DNA of 59,277 nucleotides from Luteimonas saliphila (GCF_016774335.1 NZ_JAETWA010000009.1:1-59277), one strand, 5' to 3'. Positions 30,925-43,093 are shown, counted from the stretch's first letter. Notes: a model not told the origin generated them from the sequence alone. A program made the numbers and translations.

Positions 30925-33165
30925 TCAAGGCGCCGCCAGCGACCGGGCCGGCGCCGGCTCCTGTGCCGGCCGCCAGTTGCGGATGAAGGCCAGGCAGGCG
31001 TGGGCGTCCAGCGGCTGCGACAGCCAGAAGCCCTGCACCTCGTCGCACTGCTGGCCGCGCAGGAAGCGGACTTGGGCCTCGGTCTCCACCCCCTCGGCGA
31101 CCACGTTCAGGCCCAGCGAGTGGGCCATGGTGATCACCGTGCTGGTGATCGCGGCGTCCTCCGGGTCGTGGGTGAGGTCGCCGATGAAGGCCTTGTCGAT
31201 CTTGATCGTGGTGATCGGCAGCCGCTTGAGGTAGGCGAGCGAGGAGTAACCGGTGCCGAAATCGTCGATCGCCAGCGACACCCCGAGCTCGCGGAAGGCC
31301 TGCAGCTTGGCCGCGGTGTGTTCGGCGTTGGCCATCAGCACGCTCTCGGTGAGCTCGAGCTCGAGCGCGCTGGGCGGCAGGTCGATGTCCGCCAGCACGC
31401 GGCTGACCACTTCCGGGAAGTCGCCGCGCAGCAGCTGCAGTACCGAGACGTTGACCGAGACGGTGAGATCGGTCAGGCCGTGCTGGCGCCAGCGCTGCAG
31501 GGTCAGGCAGGCCTCGCGCAGCACCCATTCGCCGATCTCCAGGATCAGCCCGCTTTCCTCGGCCATCGGGATGAAGTCGGCCGGCGGGATCTCGCCGTGC
31601 TCGTCGCTGTGCCAGCGCAGCAGCGCTTCGACCCCGGTGATCCGGCCTTCGGCCAGCGCCAGTTGCGGCTGGAACACCAGGCGCAGCTCGCCGCGGTCGA
31701 GCACCTTGCGCAGCGCGCCGGAGATGGTCGCACGCTGGCGCACCACCACGTCCATCGCATCGTCGTAGCGCATGAAGGTGCGCCGGCCCGCGGCCTTGGC
31801 CTGGTACATCGCGGTGTCGGCCTGCTTGAGCAGCTCGGTCGGCACGTGCGCATGGTCGGGATACAGGCTGATGCCGATCGAGGGCGAGATCGCGATCTCG
31901 CGGCGGTCGTCGAGCAGCAGCGGCGCCTCGAACGCCATGATGATCTCGCGGGCGACGCGGTCGGCCTCCTCCGGCGACTGCAGGTTCTCCAGCACCACCG
32001 TGAACTCGTCGCCGCCCAGGCGCGCGACGGTGTGGTGCATGCCCACGGTCTGCTGCAGCCGGGCGGCGGCGGCACGCAGGATGCGGTCGCCTGCGGCGTG
32101 GCCGAGCGAGTCGTTGACGTCCTTGAAGCGGTCCAAGTCGAGGAACAGCACCGCGATCCGGTTGTCCTCGCGGTGCGCGCGCACGATCGCGCGCGACAGC
32201 CGTTCCGACAACAGCGAGCGGTTGGGCAGGTTGGTGAGCGTGTCGAAGTTGGCCAGGTAGCGCAGTTCCTGTTCGGCGCGCTTCTGCTGGGTGATGTCGT
32301 TGAGCACGGCCACGTACAGGATCAGCTGGCCGTTCTTGTCGTAGACGGTGCTCGATTCGATCTGGCAGAGGAATTCCTCGCCATCCTTGCGTCGCTGCCA
32401 GATCTCGCCGTTCCAGCGGCCCTTGCGGCGGATCTGTTCGCGGATGTGGTGGTAGAAGGCCGCGTCGTGCTGGAGGCTGTCGAGGATGTTGGAGTTGCGG
32501 CCGACCACGTCCTCCTCGTCGTAGCCGGTCATGCGCAGGAAGGCCGGGTTGACGGACACGAAGTCGAAGTTGCGGTCGATCACCGCCACCGCCTCGTTCA
32601 TGCTGCGCAGCACCTCGCTGGAGATCCGCAGCTCGCGCTCGGCCGCGCGGGTGCCGGTGATGTTGAGCGCGGTCCCGGCGATCCGCCGGATGTGGCCCTG
32701 GGGGTCGCGCGCCACCGCGCGGCCGCGGGCGCGCATCCATACCCAGCCGCCGCTGGCGTCGGCCACGCGCAGTTCGGCGAGAAAGGTGTCGGTGCGGCCG
32801 GCGATGTAGTCCTCGACCCGCTGGTGCACCATCGGCAGGTCGTCGGGGTGGACCACGTCGCCCACCGCGGACACCTCCTCGGCCAGTTCCCCGGACGGAT
32901 CTTCGCGGGATTCCGCCGCCAGGCGGTGGATGTTGCCGTTGCCGACATCGTAGGCCCAGTAGCGCTCGCCGGTGGCCCAGAGCGCGAGCTTCAGGCGCTC
33001 TTCGCCGTCGCGCAGGCGGTCGATGTAGGACCGCTCGCTCTGCCGCCGGCGCAGGGTGATGAACAGCAGTGCGACCAGCAGCACGGCCGTGGCGGCGGCC
33101 GCGGCCAGCAACTGCAGATCCCCCGGATTGGTCGGCACGCGGAGAACCCCTGCGCTTACGTCCAT
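30925..33165 (-). CDS. Membrane PAS-GGDEF-EAL cyclic-di-GMP protein
   Basis: 746 residues. One N-terminal membrane segment (residues about 17-36) is followed by two PAS-type domains (one near WVWMRARGRAVARD, one near VAVIDRNFDFVSVNPAF), a GGDEF domain with intact LGGDEF near residue 383, and an EAL domain with intact EALLRW near 513 plus DDFGTGYSSL, IKIDKAFIGDL and AEGVET. Both halves keep the catalytic motifs. The I-site RxxD before GGDEF is absent (the matching positions read GMHH). It can therefore make and break cyclic-di-GMP, with the net activity set by PAS input. It separates the zapA cluster from ygfB-pepP. Confidence 0.96.
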   Translation of the reverse strand: MDVSAGVLRVPTNPGDLQLLAAAAATAVLLVALLFITLRRRQSERSYIDRLRDGEERLKLALWATGERYWAYDVGNGNIHRLAAESREDPSGELAEEVSAVGDVVHPDDLPMVHQRVEDYIAGRTDTFLAELRVADASGGWVWMRARGRAVARDPQGHIRRIAGTALNITGTRAAERELRISSEVLRSMNEAVAVIDRNFDFVSVNPAFLRMTGYDEEDVVGRNSNILDSLQHDAAFYHHIREQIRRKGRWNGEIWQRRKDGEEFLCQIESSTVYDKNGQLILYVAVLNDITQQKRAEQELRYLANFDTLTNLPNRSLLSERLSRAIVRAHREDNRIAVLFLDLDRFKDVNDSLGHAAGDRILRAAAARLQQTVGMHHTVARLGGDEFTVVLENLQSPEEADRVAREIIMAFEAPLLLDDRREIAISPSIGISLYPDHAHVPTELLKQADTAMYQAKAAGRRTFMRYDDAMDVVVRQRATISGALRKVLDRGELRLVFQPQLALAEGRITGVEALLRWHSDEHGEIPPADFIPMAEESGLILEIGEWVLREACLTLQRWRQHGLTDLTVSVNVSVLQLLRGDFPEVVSRVLADIDLPPSALELELTESVLMANAEHTAAKLQAFRELGVSLAIDDFGTGYSSLAYLKRLPITTIKIDKAFIGDLTHDPEDAAITSTVITMAHSLGLNVVAEGVETEAQVRFLRGQQCDEVQGFWLSQPLDAHACLAFIRNWRPAQEPAPARSLAAP

Positions 33166-33295
33166 GAATGCCGTCGAGTGTAGGCGTCCGCGCCGGGCGG
33201 CAACAAGCGGCCGCTGACATGCGACGGCGCATGGTCCGCATGCAGCCGCGCGGGCGACGTTCTAGACTTGTCGCACACGCAGGAGGAAACCATCC

Positions 33296-33841
33296 GTGCC
33301 CGAAGCCTTGCCGCCGCTGCAGGACGTCGAATCGGCCAGCCGCGACCGGCACCTGGGCGTAGGCGCCAGCGAACTGCACGGCAGCCTGTGCGGCTGGCTG
33401 GCCGGCGGCGGCGCCGATGGGCCGGACTGGCTCGGCAAGGTGCTGGCGGACCGGGAACTGGCTGCGGTCGCCCCGGGCGACGCACTGGACCGCCTGCGCG
33501 AGGCGACGGCGGCGCAGCTGGAGGACCGCGACTTCGGGTTCGCGCTGCTGCTACCGGATGCCGACGCGTCGCTGTTCGTGCGCAGCGGCGCGCTGTTCGA
33601 CTGGTGCCGCGGGTTCGTCGGTGCGTTCGGACTGGCGGCCGGGGCCTCCCCGCCGCTGTCGGAGGAGGGAGGCGAAGCGCTCGCGGACCTCGTGCGCCTG
33701 TCGGGCGCGGCGCCCGAGGACGGCGGCGACCAGGAGGACGAGGACGCACTGGCCGAAATCGAGGAATACGTGCGGGTCGCGGTCCTGCTGCTGCATGGCG
33801 ATTGCACCCTGGGTCCGCGCCATCGCGGGCGTTTGAACTAG
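33296..33841 (+). CDS. ygfB: UPF0149/YgfB-YecA family protein
   Basis: 181 residues from a GTG with AGGAGG ten bases upstream. The pattern ASELHGSLCGWLAGGG, the pair WCRGFVGAFG and the acidic EEYVRVAVLLLH near the C-terminus fit the UPF0149 family, which lies upstream of pepP in E. coli and here. Its biochemical role is not established. It starts a short plus-strand operon with pepP. Confidence 0.93.
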   Translation: MPEALPPLQDVESASRDRHLGVGASELHGSLCGWLAGGGADGPDWLGKVLADRELAAVAPGDALDRLREATAAQLEDRDFGFALLLPDADASLFVRSGALFDWCRGFVGAFGLAAGASPPLSEEGGEALADLVRLSGAAPEDGGDQEDEDALAEIEEYVRVAVLLLHGDCTLGPRHRGRLN

Positions 33842-33853
33842 AGGCCGGTGGGG

Positions 33854-35179
33854 ATGCGGGCGGTCACCGGGATTCCGGCCCAGGGCTATGCACGCCGCCG
33901 CCGGCAACTGATGCGGATGGCGGGCGAGGACGCGATCCTGGTGCTGCCCTCCGCGCCGGAGCGCATCCGCAGCCGGGACACCCATTATCCGTACCGCCAG
34001 GACTCGGACCTGTGGTACCTCACCGGGTTCCCGGAGCCGGAGGCGGTGCTGGTGCTGGTGCCCGGCCGTCGCCATGGCGAGGCGCTGCTGTTCTGCCGCG
34101 AACGCGATCCCGAGCGCGAGGGCTGGGATGGCCCGCGCGCGGGGCCCGAGGGCGCGGTCGAGGCCTACGGCATGGACGATGCCTATCCGATCGACGACCT
34201 CGACGAGATCCTGCCCGGTCTGCTCGAGGGGCGGACCCGCGTCTACTACCACTTCGGGCTCGATACCGAGTTCGACCTCAAGCTGATCGGCTGGCTCAAC
34301 CGGGTCCGTGCGCAGGTGCGACTCGGGGCGCAGCCGCCGCACGAGTTCCTGGAGCTGGGCCACCTGCTCGACGAGATGCGGCTGTTCAAGTCGCGCGACG
34401 AACTCAAGCTGATGCGCCGCGCGGCGCGGATCAGCGTGCAGGCGCACGAGGCGGCGATGCGTGCGGCCCGCCCCGGCGTCCACGAGTACGAGCTGCAGGC
34501 GGAACTGGAGCGGGTGTTCCGTGCCGCCGATGCCGAGCCCGCGTACGCCAGCATCGTCGGTGCCGGTGCCAATGCCTGCGTGCTGCACTACCGCGCCAAC
34601 CGCGGGCAGGCGCGCGACGGCGACCTGGTGCTGGTCGATGCCGGCGCCGAATACCGAGGCTACGCCGCCGACATCACCCGCACCTTCCCCGCCAACGGCC
34701 GCTACACCCGGGAGCAGCGCGCGCTGCACGACCTGGTCGCGGCGGCGCAGGCCGCGGCATTGGCGCAGGCGCGCCCGGGCGTGCCCTACGAGGCCGGGCA
34801 CAACGCCGCGGTCGAGGCGCTCACCGAGGGCCTGCTGTCGCTCGGCCTGCTCAAGGGCAAGCTGGAGAAGACCATCGCCGACGGCGGCTACAAGCGCTAT
34901 TACCGCCACAAGACCGGGCACTGGCTCGGCCTCGACGTGCACGACGTCGGCGACTATCGCATCGACGGCGAGTCGCGCCTGCTCGAACCGGGAATGGTCT
35001 TCACCATCGAACCCGGCCTCTACGTGCCGGTAGACGACACCAGCGTGCCGGCGAAATGGCGGGGAATCGGCATCCGCATCGAGGACAACGTGGTGATCAC
35101 CCAGGATGGCCACGAGCTGCTGACCGAAGGACTGGCGCGCAGCGCGGAGGAAATCGAGGCGTTCATGGCGGCACGTTGA
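33854..35179 (+). CDS. pepP: Xaa-Pro aminopeptidase P
   Basis: 441 residues. It removes an N-terminal residue preceding proline, using two metal ions. The metal ligands are in place: Asp in VDAGAEYRGY, Asp in ADITRTFPA, His in HKTGHWLGLDVHD, and Glu in TIEPGLYV and IRIEDNVVI. The N-terminal creatinase-type domain carries YPYRQDSDLWYLTGF. ATG 33854 is chosen; a GTG two codons earlier is possible. The last 16 codons are included in a 174-bp tandem duplication that follows. ubiH, the next gene in E. coli, is absent. Confidence 0.97.
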   Translation: MRAVTGIPAQGYARRRRQLMRMAGEDAILVLPSAPERIRSRDTHYPYRQDSDLWYLTGFPEPEAVLVLVPGRRHGEALLFCRERDPEREGWDGPRAGPEGAVEAYGMDDAYPIDDLDEILPGLLEGRTRVYYHFGLDTEFDLKLIGWLNRVRAQVRLGAQPPHEFLELGHLLDEMRLFKSRDELKLMRRAARISVQAHEAAMRAARPGVHEYELQAELERVFRAADAEPAYASIVGAGANACVLHYRANRGQARDGDLVLVDAGAEYRGYAADITRTFPANGRYTREQRALHDLVAAAQAAALAQARPGVPYEAGHNAAVEALTEGLLSLGLLKGKLEKTIADGGYKRYYRHKTGHWLGLDVHDVGDYRIDGESRLLEPGMVFTIEPGLYVPVDDTSVPAKWRGIGIRIEDNVVITQDGHELLTEGLARSAEEIEAFMAAR

Positions 35180-35479
35180 GGGCGGCGCCGGGGGATGATG
35201 CCGACATGTGCGTGGGGTGGGTCGGGGCAAGACCGCGTCCGGTCGTCGCGTTAGGGCGCGCTCCGATGGGTCCCGGGTGCGCTGCGCTTACCCGGGCTAC
35301 GCGGGCTGGCGCGCAGCGCGGAGGAGATCGAGGCGTTCATGGCGGCACGTTGAGGGCGGCGCCGGGGCGTGTGCCGCCATGCGCGTGGGGGTGAGGTAGG
35401 GCAAGGCGGCATCCGGCCGTCGCGATGGGGCGCGCTCCGATGGGTCCCGGGTGCGCTTCGCTTACCCGGGCTACGCGGG
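35132..35479. repeat. 174-bp tandem duplication of the pepP 3' end and adjoining repeat
   Basis: Unit A (35132-35305) holds the last pepP codons, the stop and a downstream palindrome. Unit B (35306-35479) follows directly and has the same length; it repeats the codons for LARSAEEIEAFMAAR and a stop, now without a gene. The two units are nearly identical at both ends and have diverged in the middle. Each carries a hairpin CCCGGGT / ACCCGGG (near 35272-35297 and 35446-35471) of a dispersed repeat type (GGTGCGCTxCGCTTACC). Confidence 0.92.
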
Positions 35480-35500
35480 GCCTGGGCGTCGCGACGGTGG

Positions 35501-36796
35501 TCAGGTTCCGAGCGCGGCCACCAGTGCGCGGTAGTCGTTGGCCAGCCGCGTGGCCGTCGCCGGCCGGGCGAGGCACTCGACGAGCGCCGGCGGCGGTTCG
35601 ACCGCGTGCCCGACCAGCGGCTCGACGATGCTCTCGAACTTGGCCGGATGCGCGGTGGCGACCACCGCCCAGGGGCGCGTGTCGCCGCCCTCGCGCAAGG
35701 TCTGCAGCACGCTGAGCGCGGTCGCCGTGTGCGGGCAGGGCACGATGCCGTGCCGGTCCGGCGCGGCGCGGATCGTATCGCGGATCGTGGCATCGTCCAC
35801 CGAATCCGCGACGAACGCCGCACGCAGGGCCGCGTCGTCCGCATGCCAGTGGCGCAGGCGCTCGAAGTTGCTCGGTGCGCCGACGTCCATCGCGTTGGCC
35901 AGCGTGGTGCGGGTGGGCTGCGCGGCGTAGTCGTCGCCGGCGAAGTAGCGGGGCAGGGTGTCGTTGGCGTTGCAGGCCAGGCGGATCTCGCCCACTGCCG
36001 CGCCCATCGCGCGCGCGACGAAGGCGGCGCTGGCGTTGCCGAGGTTGCCGGTGGGCACGATGAAGTTGAGCGGTTGCCCGTGGCGCGCGTGGTAGTCCGT
36101 CGCCGTGTGCGCGTAGTAGGCGGCCTGCGGCAGCAGCCGGCCGAGACTGATGCTGTTGGCCGAACCCAGCGGCACCTGTGCGCGCAGCGCCTCGTCCGAC
36201 AGCGCCTGCTTGGCCAGGCGCTGGCAGTCGTCGAAGCTGCCGTCGACGCGGTAGGCGACGACGTTGTCGCCCCAGCACTCCAGACCGTGCGCCTGCCGCG
36301 GCGACACCTTGCCTTCCGGATACAGGATCAGCACCCGGAATCCCGGGCGCCGATGGAACGCGGCCGCGACCGCGGCGCCGGTGTCGCCCGAGGTCGCGAC
36401 GACGATGGTGGTCGGCGGCGCGGCCGGATCGCGCAAGGCCTCCAGTGCGCGCGCGAGGAAGCGCGCGGCATAGTCCTTGAACGCGGCGGTGGGGCCGTGG
36501 AACAGCTCCAGCACGTGATCGGCCGCGCCGTCGAGCGGCCGCAGCGGCGCGTCGAAGCAGAAAGCGTCGACGCAGATCGCGTCGAGGCGTTCGCGCAGGG
36601 CGGAATCGGCGAAGTAGGGCGCCAGGGTGCGGGTGGCCATCGCCGCGAGCGACGGCGCGGGCACGGAAAAATCCGGCCGCGGGAAGCACGTCGGCACGTA
36701 CAGGCCGCCGTCGGGCGCCAGTCCGGCGACGAGGGCGACATCGATGGACGTCGGTGGAATCCGCCCGCGGGTGCTGGTGAACTGCATGGAATGCAA
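35501..36796 (-). CDS. thrC: Threonine synthase
   Basis: 431 residues (428 if the start is 36787). It converts O-phosphohomoserine to threonine with PLP. The PLP lysine lies in FHGPTAAFKDYAARFL, the phosphate loop in VPTGNLGNASAAF, and ATSGDTGAA is a further family motif. GAGG five bases before 36796 favours that start. It is the last gene of thrA-thrB-thrC; the 143-base gap before it holds a MITE-like inverted-repeat element. Confidence 0.97.
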   Translation of the reverse strand: MHSMQFTSTRGRIPPTSIDVALVAGLAPDGGLYVPTCFPRPDFSVPAPSLAAMATRTLAPYFADSALRERLDAICVDAFCFDAPLRPLDGAADHVLELFHGPTAAFKDYAARFLARALEALRDPAAPPTTIVVATSGDTGAAVAAAFHRRPGFRVLILYPEGKVSPRQAHGLECWGDNVVAYRVDGSFDDCQRLAKQALSDEALRAQVPLGSANSISLGRLLPQAAYYAHTATDYHARHGQPLNFIVPTGNLGNASAAFVARAMGAAVGEIRLACNANDTLPRYFAGDDYAAQPTRTTLANAMDVGAPSNFERLRHWHADDAALRAAFVADSVDDATIRDTIRAAPDRHGIVPCPHTATALSVLQTLREGGDTRPWAVVATAHPAKFESIVEPLVGHAVEPPPALVECLARPATATRLANDYRALVAALGT

Positions 36797-36854
36797 ACCT
36801 CGAGCTCAGGATCTGGAACAGGACGAACGCGAAAAACCGGAGTCAGGAAAAACC

Positions 36855-36926
36855 GGGGTCAGAGTCGACTTTTGGCCAGGACACGACGGTATTCGGGCAG
36901 CGCAGGGAAAAGTCGATTCTGACCCC
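36855..36926. mobile_element. 72-bp MITE-like element with 19-bp inverted ends
   Basis: GGGGTCAGAGTCGACTTTT (36855-36873) and AAAAGTCGATTCTGACCCC (36908-36926) are complementary except for one position. The middle is 34 bases. No open frame is inside. Similar GGGGTCAGAGTCGACTTT ends are found around REP-associated transposase loci in related bacteria (recollection, not checked). It sits between thrB and thrC. Confidence 0.8.
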
Positions 36927-36939
36927 ACTCACGATCCGG

Positions 36940-37872
36940 TCAGGGAAGCACCTCTGCACGCGGCGCGTTGACGGGGGTCACGTAGGCGCGCGCCTCGAAT
37001 CCGGCGTCGACGAATGCGCCACGCATCGCCGGGGCCGCGGCCTCCGCTTCCGCCTTCGATGCGAACCAGGCGAACACGCTGGGGCCGCCGCCGGAGATGC
37101 TCGCACCGAGCGCCCCGTGCGCGAGCGCCGCATCCTTCACCTGCGTGAAACCCGGGATCAGCGGTGCGCGCCGTGGCTCGACCAGGACGTCGTGCAGGCC
37201 GTCGCGGATCAACGCCGCGTCGCCGCGCTGCAGCCCGAGCAGGAACTGCGCCAGGTGCGCGGTCTGCTCGACCACCGTGTGCAGCGGGTAGGGCTCGGCC
37301 AGCACCGCGCGCGAGCGTCGCGTTTCCAGCACCTGGTCGGGATGGACCACCACCGCATGCAGCCAGTCCGGCGCCTCGATGCGCAGCGCGCGGGTGGCGG
37401 TCGCCAGCGCGACGCCTCCGAGCAGCATCGGCGCGACGTTGTCGCCATGGCGGCTGCCGCTCGAGATCGCCTCGCCGTCGAGCGCGCAGCCGTACAACGA
37501 CTCGCGTGGCAGCGGCGCATCGAGCAGCGCGTTCGCGGCGACCAGCGCGGCCACGCAGGACGCCGCCGAACCGCCGAGCCCCGAACCCAACGGGATGCCC
37601 TTGTCCAGCGTCAGCGCGAAGCCGAACGGTAATCCCAACTCGGCCCGCAGCGCGATCAGCGCGCCGCCGGCGGTATTGCTCGAGGCGTCCAGCGGCAGCC
37701 GCTCGACGCCGGCGATGGCGCCGTGGATCGCCTCGATGCGCACCACCGGTTCGTCGATCCGGCGCACGGTCGCCACATCGCGCGGGCCGTGGACGGCATG
37801 GCCCAGCAGGTCGAAGCCCACCCCGATGTTGCCGACGCTGGCCGGGGCGAACGCGCTCGCGCTTGTCTTCAT
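36940..37872 (-). CDS. thrB: Homoserine kinase (GHMP family)
   Basis: 310 residues. It phosphorylates homoserine for threonine synthesis. The N-terminus [19 protein letters not shown] and the ATP loop [14 protein letters not shown] are the GHMP signatures; [11 protein letters not shown] is the third motif. The ATG overlaps the thrA stop (ATGA), so translation is coupled. Confidence 0.97.
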   Translation of the reverse strand: MKTSASAFAPASVGNIGVGFDLLGHAVHGPRDVATVRRIDEPVVRIEAIHGAIAGVERLPLDASSNTAGGALIALRAELGLPFGFALTLDKGIPLGSGLGGSAASCVAALVAANALLDAPLPRESLYGCALDGEAISSGSRHGDNVAPMLLGGVALATATRALRIEAPDWLHAVVVHPDQVLETRRSRAVLAEPYPLHTVVEQTAHLAQFLLGLQRGDAALIRDGLHDVLVEPRRAPLIPGFTQVKDAALAHGALGASISGGGPSVFAWFASKAEAEAAAPAMRGAFVDAGFEARAYVTPVNAPRAEVLP

Positions 37873-40427
37873 GCGTGCGCGCCGATACCGCTGCTGAGCG
37901 AGTGCGCGATCGCCAGCACGTCGCCGAACACGCCGGCCGCGGTCACCTGCGGGCCGGCGCCCGGCCCCTGCACCACCAGCGGATTGCTGGCGTAGCGCGC
38001 GGTGGTGAACTGCACCAGGTTGTCGGTCAGGCGGGTATGGCAGCAGGCGTGCGCGGCCGGCAGCGCGACCACGCCGACGCGGGCGCCGTTGCCGCGCGAG
38101 AGGTGCGCGATGTGGCGCAGCGCCAGGCCGCCGGCCCTGGCCTCGTCCAGGCGCGCCTGCATCGGCGCGTCGAGCTCCGCCAGCCGCGCCAGGAATTCGT
38201 CGCGCGACACGCCCTGCAAGTGCGTGGGCACCAGGCTCTCGATCGCCACGTCGTCCAGCGAGAGCTCCTGCCCCGCCTCGCGCGCGAGGATCACCAGCTT
38301 GCGCGCCACGTCGAGGCCGGACAGGTCGTCGCGTGGATCGGGTTCGGTGTAGCCGAGCTCGCGCGCCTCGCGCACCAGCGCCGAGAACGGCCGGCTGCCG
38401 TCGTAGCTGTTGAACAGCCACGCCAGCGTGCCCGAAAGCATGCCGTCGATCGCCTCGAGCTCGTCGCCGGTATCGAGCAGGTTGCGCAAGGTCTGGATCA
38501 CCGGCAGTCCGGCGCCGACCGTGGCCTCGTACATGAAGCGCGCGCCGCCACTGCGCTGGGCCTCGCGGATCGCGAGATAGCGCGACCAGTCGCCGCTGCC
38601 GGCATGCTTGCTGGGCGTGACCACGTGGATGCCGGCCGCCAGCCATTCGGGATAACGGCGCGCGATCGCATCGCTGCCGCTGCAGTCGACGATCAGCGCA
38701 TGCGGCAGGTGTTCGGCGCGGACATGCGCGGCGAAGGCGTCGGCATCGAAGGCCTGGGTGGTCATTCCGGTCAGGCGTGCGACCGCCTCGTCGGGATGGA
38801 TGGCGAAATGGTCCAGCGCCATGTAGCCGCTGTTGGCGATCCCGCGCAGGCGCAGGTCGATCTGCGACGCGGCCCGCAACTTCGGCAGCACGGCGGCCAT
38901 CTGCGACAGCAGCGCGCGGCCGACCTGCCCCGGACCGATCACGCCCACCGACACCGTCTGCGGCGACAGCCAGAACGCGGAATGGGCCGCGCGCAGGGCG
39001 CGGGTGGCGTCGGCGTCGGCGATGGCCACCGAGATGTTGCGTTCGCTCGAACCCTGCGCGATCGCGCGGATGTTCACCCGCGACTGCGCCAGCGCCGCGA
39101 ACAGCCGCGCCGCCACGCCGGGAATGCCGACCATGCCGTCGCCGACCGCGGCGAGGATGGCGATGCCGGGGGTGACGTTCACCGCCTGGGTGCGCGCGTC
39201 GGCCATGGCGTCGGCGAACGCCGCCTCGACCGTGGCGCGCGCCTGCTCGACCTGCGCGGCGCGCACCACGCAGCAGATCGAATGCTCCGAGGAACCCTGC
39301 GAGATCATCGTCACCGAGACGCCGGCGCCGTGCAGCGCGGCAAAGAGCTTCTCCGCCGTACCCGGCACGCCCACCATGCCGTTGCCGACCAGTTCGAGCA
39401 CCGCCATCTCACGCACGATGGTCAGTCCCTTGACCAGGCTGCCATCGCCGCCGCCCTCGACTCGTTCGACGATGCGCGTGCCCGGTGCGGCGGGGTTGAG
39501 CGTGTTGCGGATGCACAGCGGGATGCCGCGCGACTGCACCGGCGCCAGGGTCTGCGGATGCAGCACCTTGGCGCCGAAATACGCCAGTTCGCAGGCTTCG
39601 GCGTAGCTCATCGACGGCAGGCACACCGCGTCGGGCACCAGCCGCGGATCGGCCGACAGCACGCCGTCGACGTCGGTCCAGATGACCAGTTCGCCGGCGT
39701 CGAACAGGTTGGCGAAGATCGCCGCGGAGTAGTCGCTGCCGTTGCGTCCCAGGGTGGTGCAGCGGCCGGACAGGTCGCGCGCGACGAAGCCGGTGACCAC
39801 CACGCGGCGGGGCAGTTTGCGTGCGCGCCAGTCCGCGAAGCGCTCGCGCGAGGCGTCCCATTCGACGCCGACGCCCATCTCGCCCGGATGCACGACCAGC
39901 ACCTCGCGCGCATCGAGCCGCTGCCAGCCGGAGGGCTCGCCGCCGAGCGCGGCCTGCACCAGTCGCGAGGACACCGTTTCGCCGAGGCCGTGCACCTGCG
40001 CGACCAGCGGCGCGGTGTCGCCGGTTGCCGACGCCAGGGCGAGCAGGTCGTCGCGCAGGCCGTCGAAATCGCGCGCGACCGCATCGCGCAGGCCGTGGCG
40101 CGCCTCCGGATCGATCGCGTCCGCTGTCAGCAGGTGGCGCTCGCGCAGTCCGGACCAGCCCGTGCTCCAGTCCTGGCCCGAGGCGGCCTGCGTGGCCATC
40201 TCGACCAGGGCGTTGGTCGTGCCGGCCATCGCCGAGACCACCACCACGCGCACGTCGGCGCCATCGTCGACCAGCGGCGACAGGGCGAGGATGCGGGTGG
40301 CGTCGGCGACGCTGCTGCCGCCGAACTTGTGGACGCGGGTGGCCGCAGGCGGGCGCAGCGCCGCGAGCACCGACGAGGCGGAGGAGGAAACGGCATCGCC
40401 AAGAATCTGGGGCGGCGCGGACGACAT
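37869..40427 (-). CDS. thrA: Bifunctional aspartokinase I/homoserine dehydrogenase I
   Basis: 852 residues. The N-terminal aspartokinase has [11 protein letters not shown] and [13 protein letters not shown]. Two ACT domains lie in the middle ([20 protein letters not shown] and [20 protein letters not shown]), which give threonine feedback. The C-terminal homoserine dehydrogenase has [13 protein letters not shown] and VVTPSKHAG, with catalytic Lys in [20 protein letters not shown]. The start [10 protein letters not shown] lies downstream of a leader peptide and attenuator. First structural gene of thrABC. Confidence 0.97.
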   Translation of the reverse strand: MSSAPPQILGDAVSSSASSVLAALRPPAATRVHKFGGSSVADATRILALSPLVDDGADVRVVVVSAMAGTTNALVEMATQAASGQDWSTGWSGLRERHLLTADAIDPEARHGLRDAVARDFDGLRDDLLALASATGDTAPLVAQVHGLGETVSSRLVQAALGGEPSGWQRLDAREVLVVHPGEMGVGVEWDASRERFADWRARKLPRRVVVTGFVARDLSGRCTTLGRNGSDYSAAIFANLFDAGELVIWTDVDGVLSADPRLVPDAVCLPSMSYAEACELAYFGAKVLHPQTLAPVQSRGIPLCIRNTLNPAAPGTRIVERVEGGGDGSLVKGLTIVREMAVLELVGNGMVGVPGTAEKLFAALHGAGVSVTMISQGSSEHSICCVVRAAQVEQARATVEAAFADAMADARTQAVNVTPGIAILAAVGDGMVGIPGVAARLFAALAQSRVNIRAIAQGSSERNISVAIADADATRALRAAHSAFWLSPQTVSVGVIGPGQVGRALLSQMAAVLPKLRAASQIDLRLRGIANSGYMALDHFAIHPDEAVARLTGMTTQAFDADAFAAHVRAEHLPHALIVDCSGSDAIARRYPEWLAAGIHVVTPSKHAGSGDWSRYLAIREAQRSGGARFMYEATVGAGLPVIQTLRNLLDTGDELEAIDGMLSGTLAWLFNSYDGSRPFSALVREARELGYTEPDPRDDLSGLDVARKLVILAREAGQELSLDDVAIESLVPTHLQGVSRDEFLARLAELDAPMQARLDEARAGGLALRHIAHLSRGNGARVGVVALPAAHACCHTRLTDNLVQFTTARYASNPLVVQGPGAGPQVTAAGVFGDVLAIAHSLSSGIGAHA

Positions 40428-40482
40428 GCTGGGGAAGCTCCGGTTGGGGCTCCGCGTCCGGTCGGGTGGGAAGCCGTGCGGC

Positions 40483-40543
40483 CCGCACCCGGATCGGGTG
40501 CGGAGCGGCGTGGTGATCAGTCCTGCACGCGCGTCCGCACCCC
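40483..40543 (-). promoter_or_regulatory. Threonine attenuator (mutually exclusive hairpins)
   Basis: On the minus strand a 9-bp stem CCGCACCCG / CGGGTGCGG (40495-40503 with 40483-40491, loop ATC) lies after the leader stop. Its first arm can instead pair with GGGGTGCGG (40535-40543) within the leader coding sequence, which would prevent the stem. The U-tract after it is weak, so termination may need other factors or act through mRNA structure. Confidence 0.65.
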
Positions 40544-40654
40544 GGCCCGAATGGTACCGGTGGTGGCGATAATCGTCGCAACTGCAACCGAACGCCGGCG
40601 TGCGGCGTCGATGCGGAGGGCGACGGTGGCGGCTGCGTGCGGCATGGCCCGCAT
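40517..40654 (-). CDS. thrL: Threonine operon leader peptide
   Basis: 45 residues (42 from the second ATG). It contains ATIIATTGTI, a run of Thr and Ile codons (ACG ATT ATC GCC ACC ACC GGT ACC ATT), as in the E. coli thr leader. Ribosome stalling on low Thr/Ile-tRNA would set which hairpin forms downstream. It ends 90 bases before thrA on the same strand. Start is uncertain as no clear ribosome site is seen. Confidence 0.78.
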   Translation of the reverse strand: MRAMPHAAATVALRIDAARRRSVAVATIIATTGTIRAGVRTRVQD

Positions 40655-40983
40655 CAATACCGGACAATGATGCGGCGCGTCAAGGCGGCAATTCGCTTGC
40701 GTCGGCAACCATTGCCCGGCGCGCAACACCGTGGCGGGAGCGTCGCCGTGCATGCCGCTCGCCGAAAGTAGATCGCCCCGGCGTCTCGCGCATCCGCCCG
40801 GCGGACCGCGCCGGAGTCCACGCGCAACGAGTGGATGGGCGCAGGCAGGGCCATCGTGCGGGTTCGCGAGAAGCGCGGTGGCACGATGCTCCTGCCCTCG
40901 CGAACGCACCCGGCCGGCCGCGCTGTCCGGCGCGCCGCGGTCGGCGGCCGGCTGGCGCCACGCGCGCGGCCGGAGTCTAATAG
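40655..40983. other. Divergent promoter region between thr operon and thiC
   Basis: No convincing coding region. It must hold the minus-strand promoter for the thr leader and the plus-strand promoter for the thiC riboswitch transcript. I could not assign either with confidence. Confidence 0.5.

Positions 40984-43093
<2,110 letters not shown>

Noticed and set aside
36797..36939. A complete insertion sequence between thrB and thrC
   Set aside because: The gap is only 143 bases with no transposase; only a MITE-like 72-bp element is supported.
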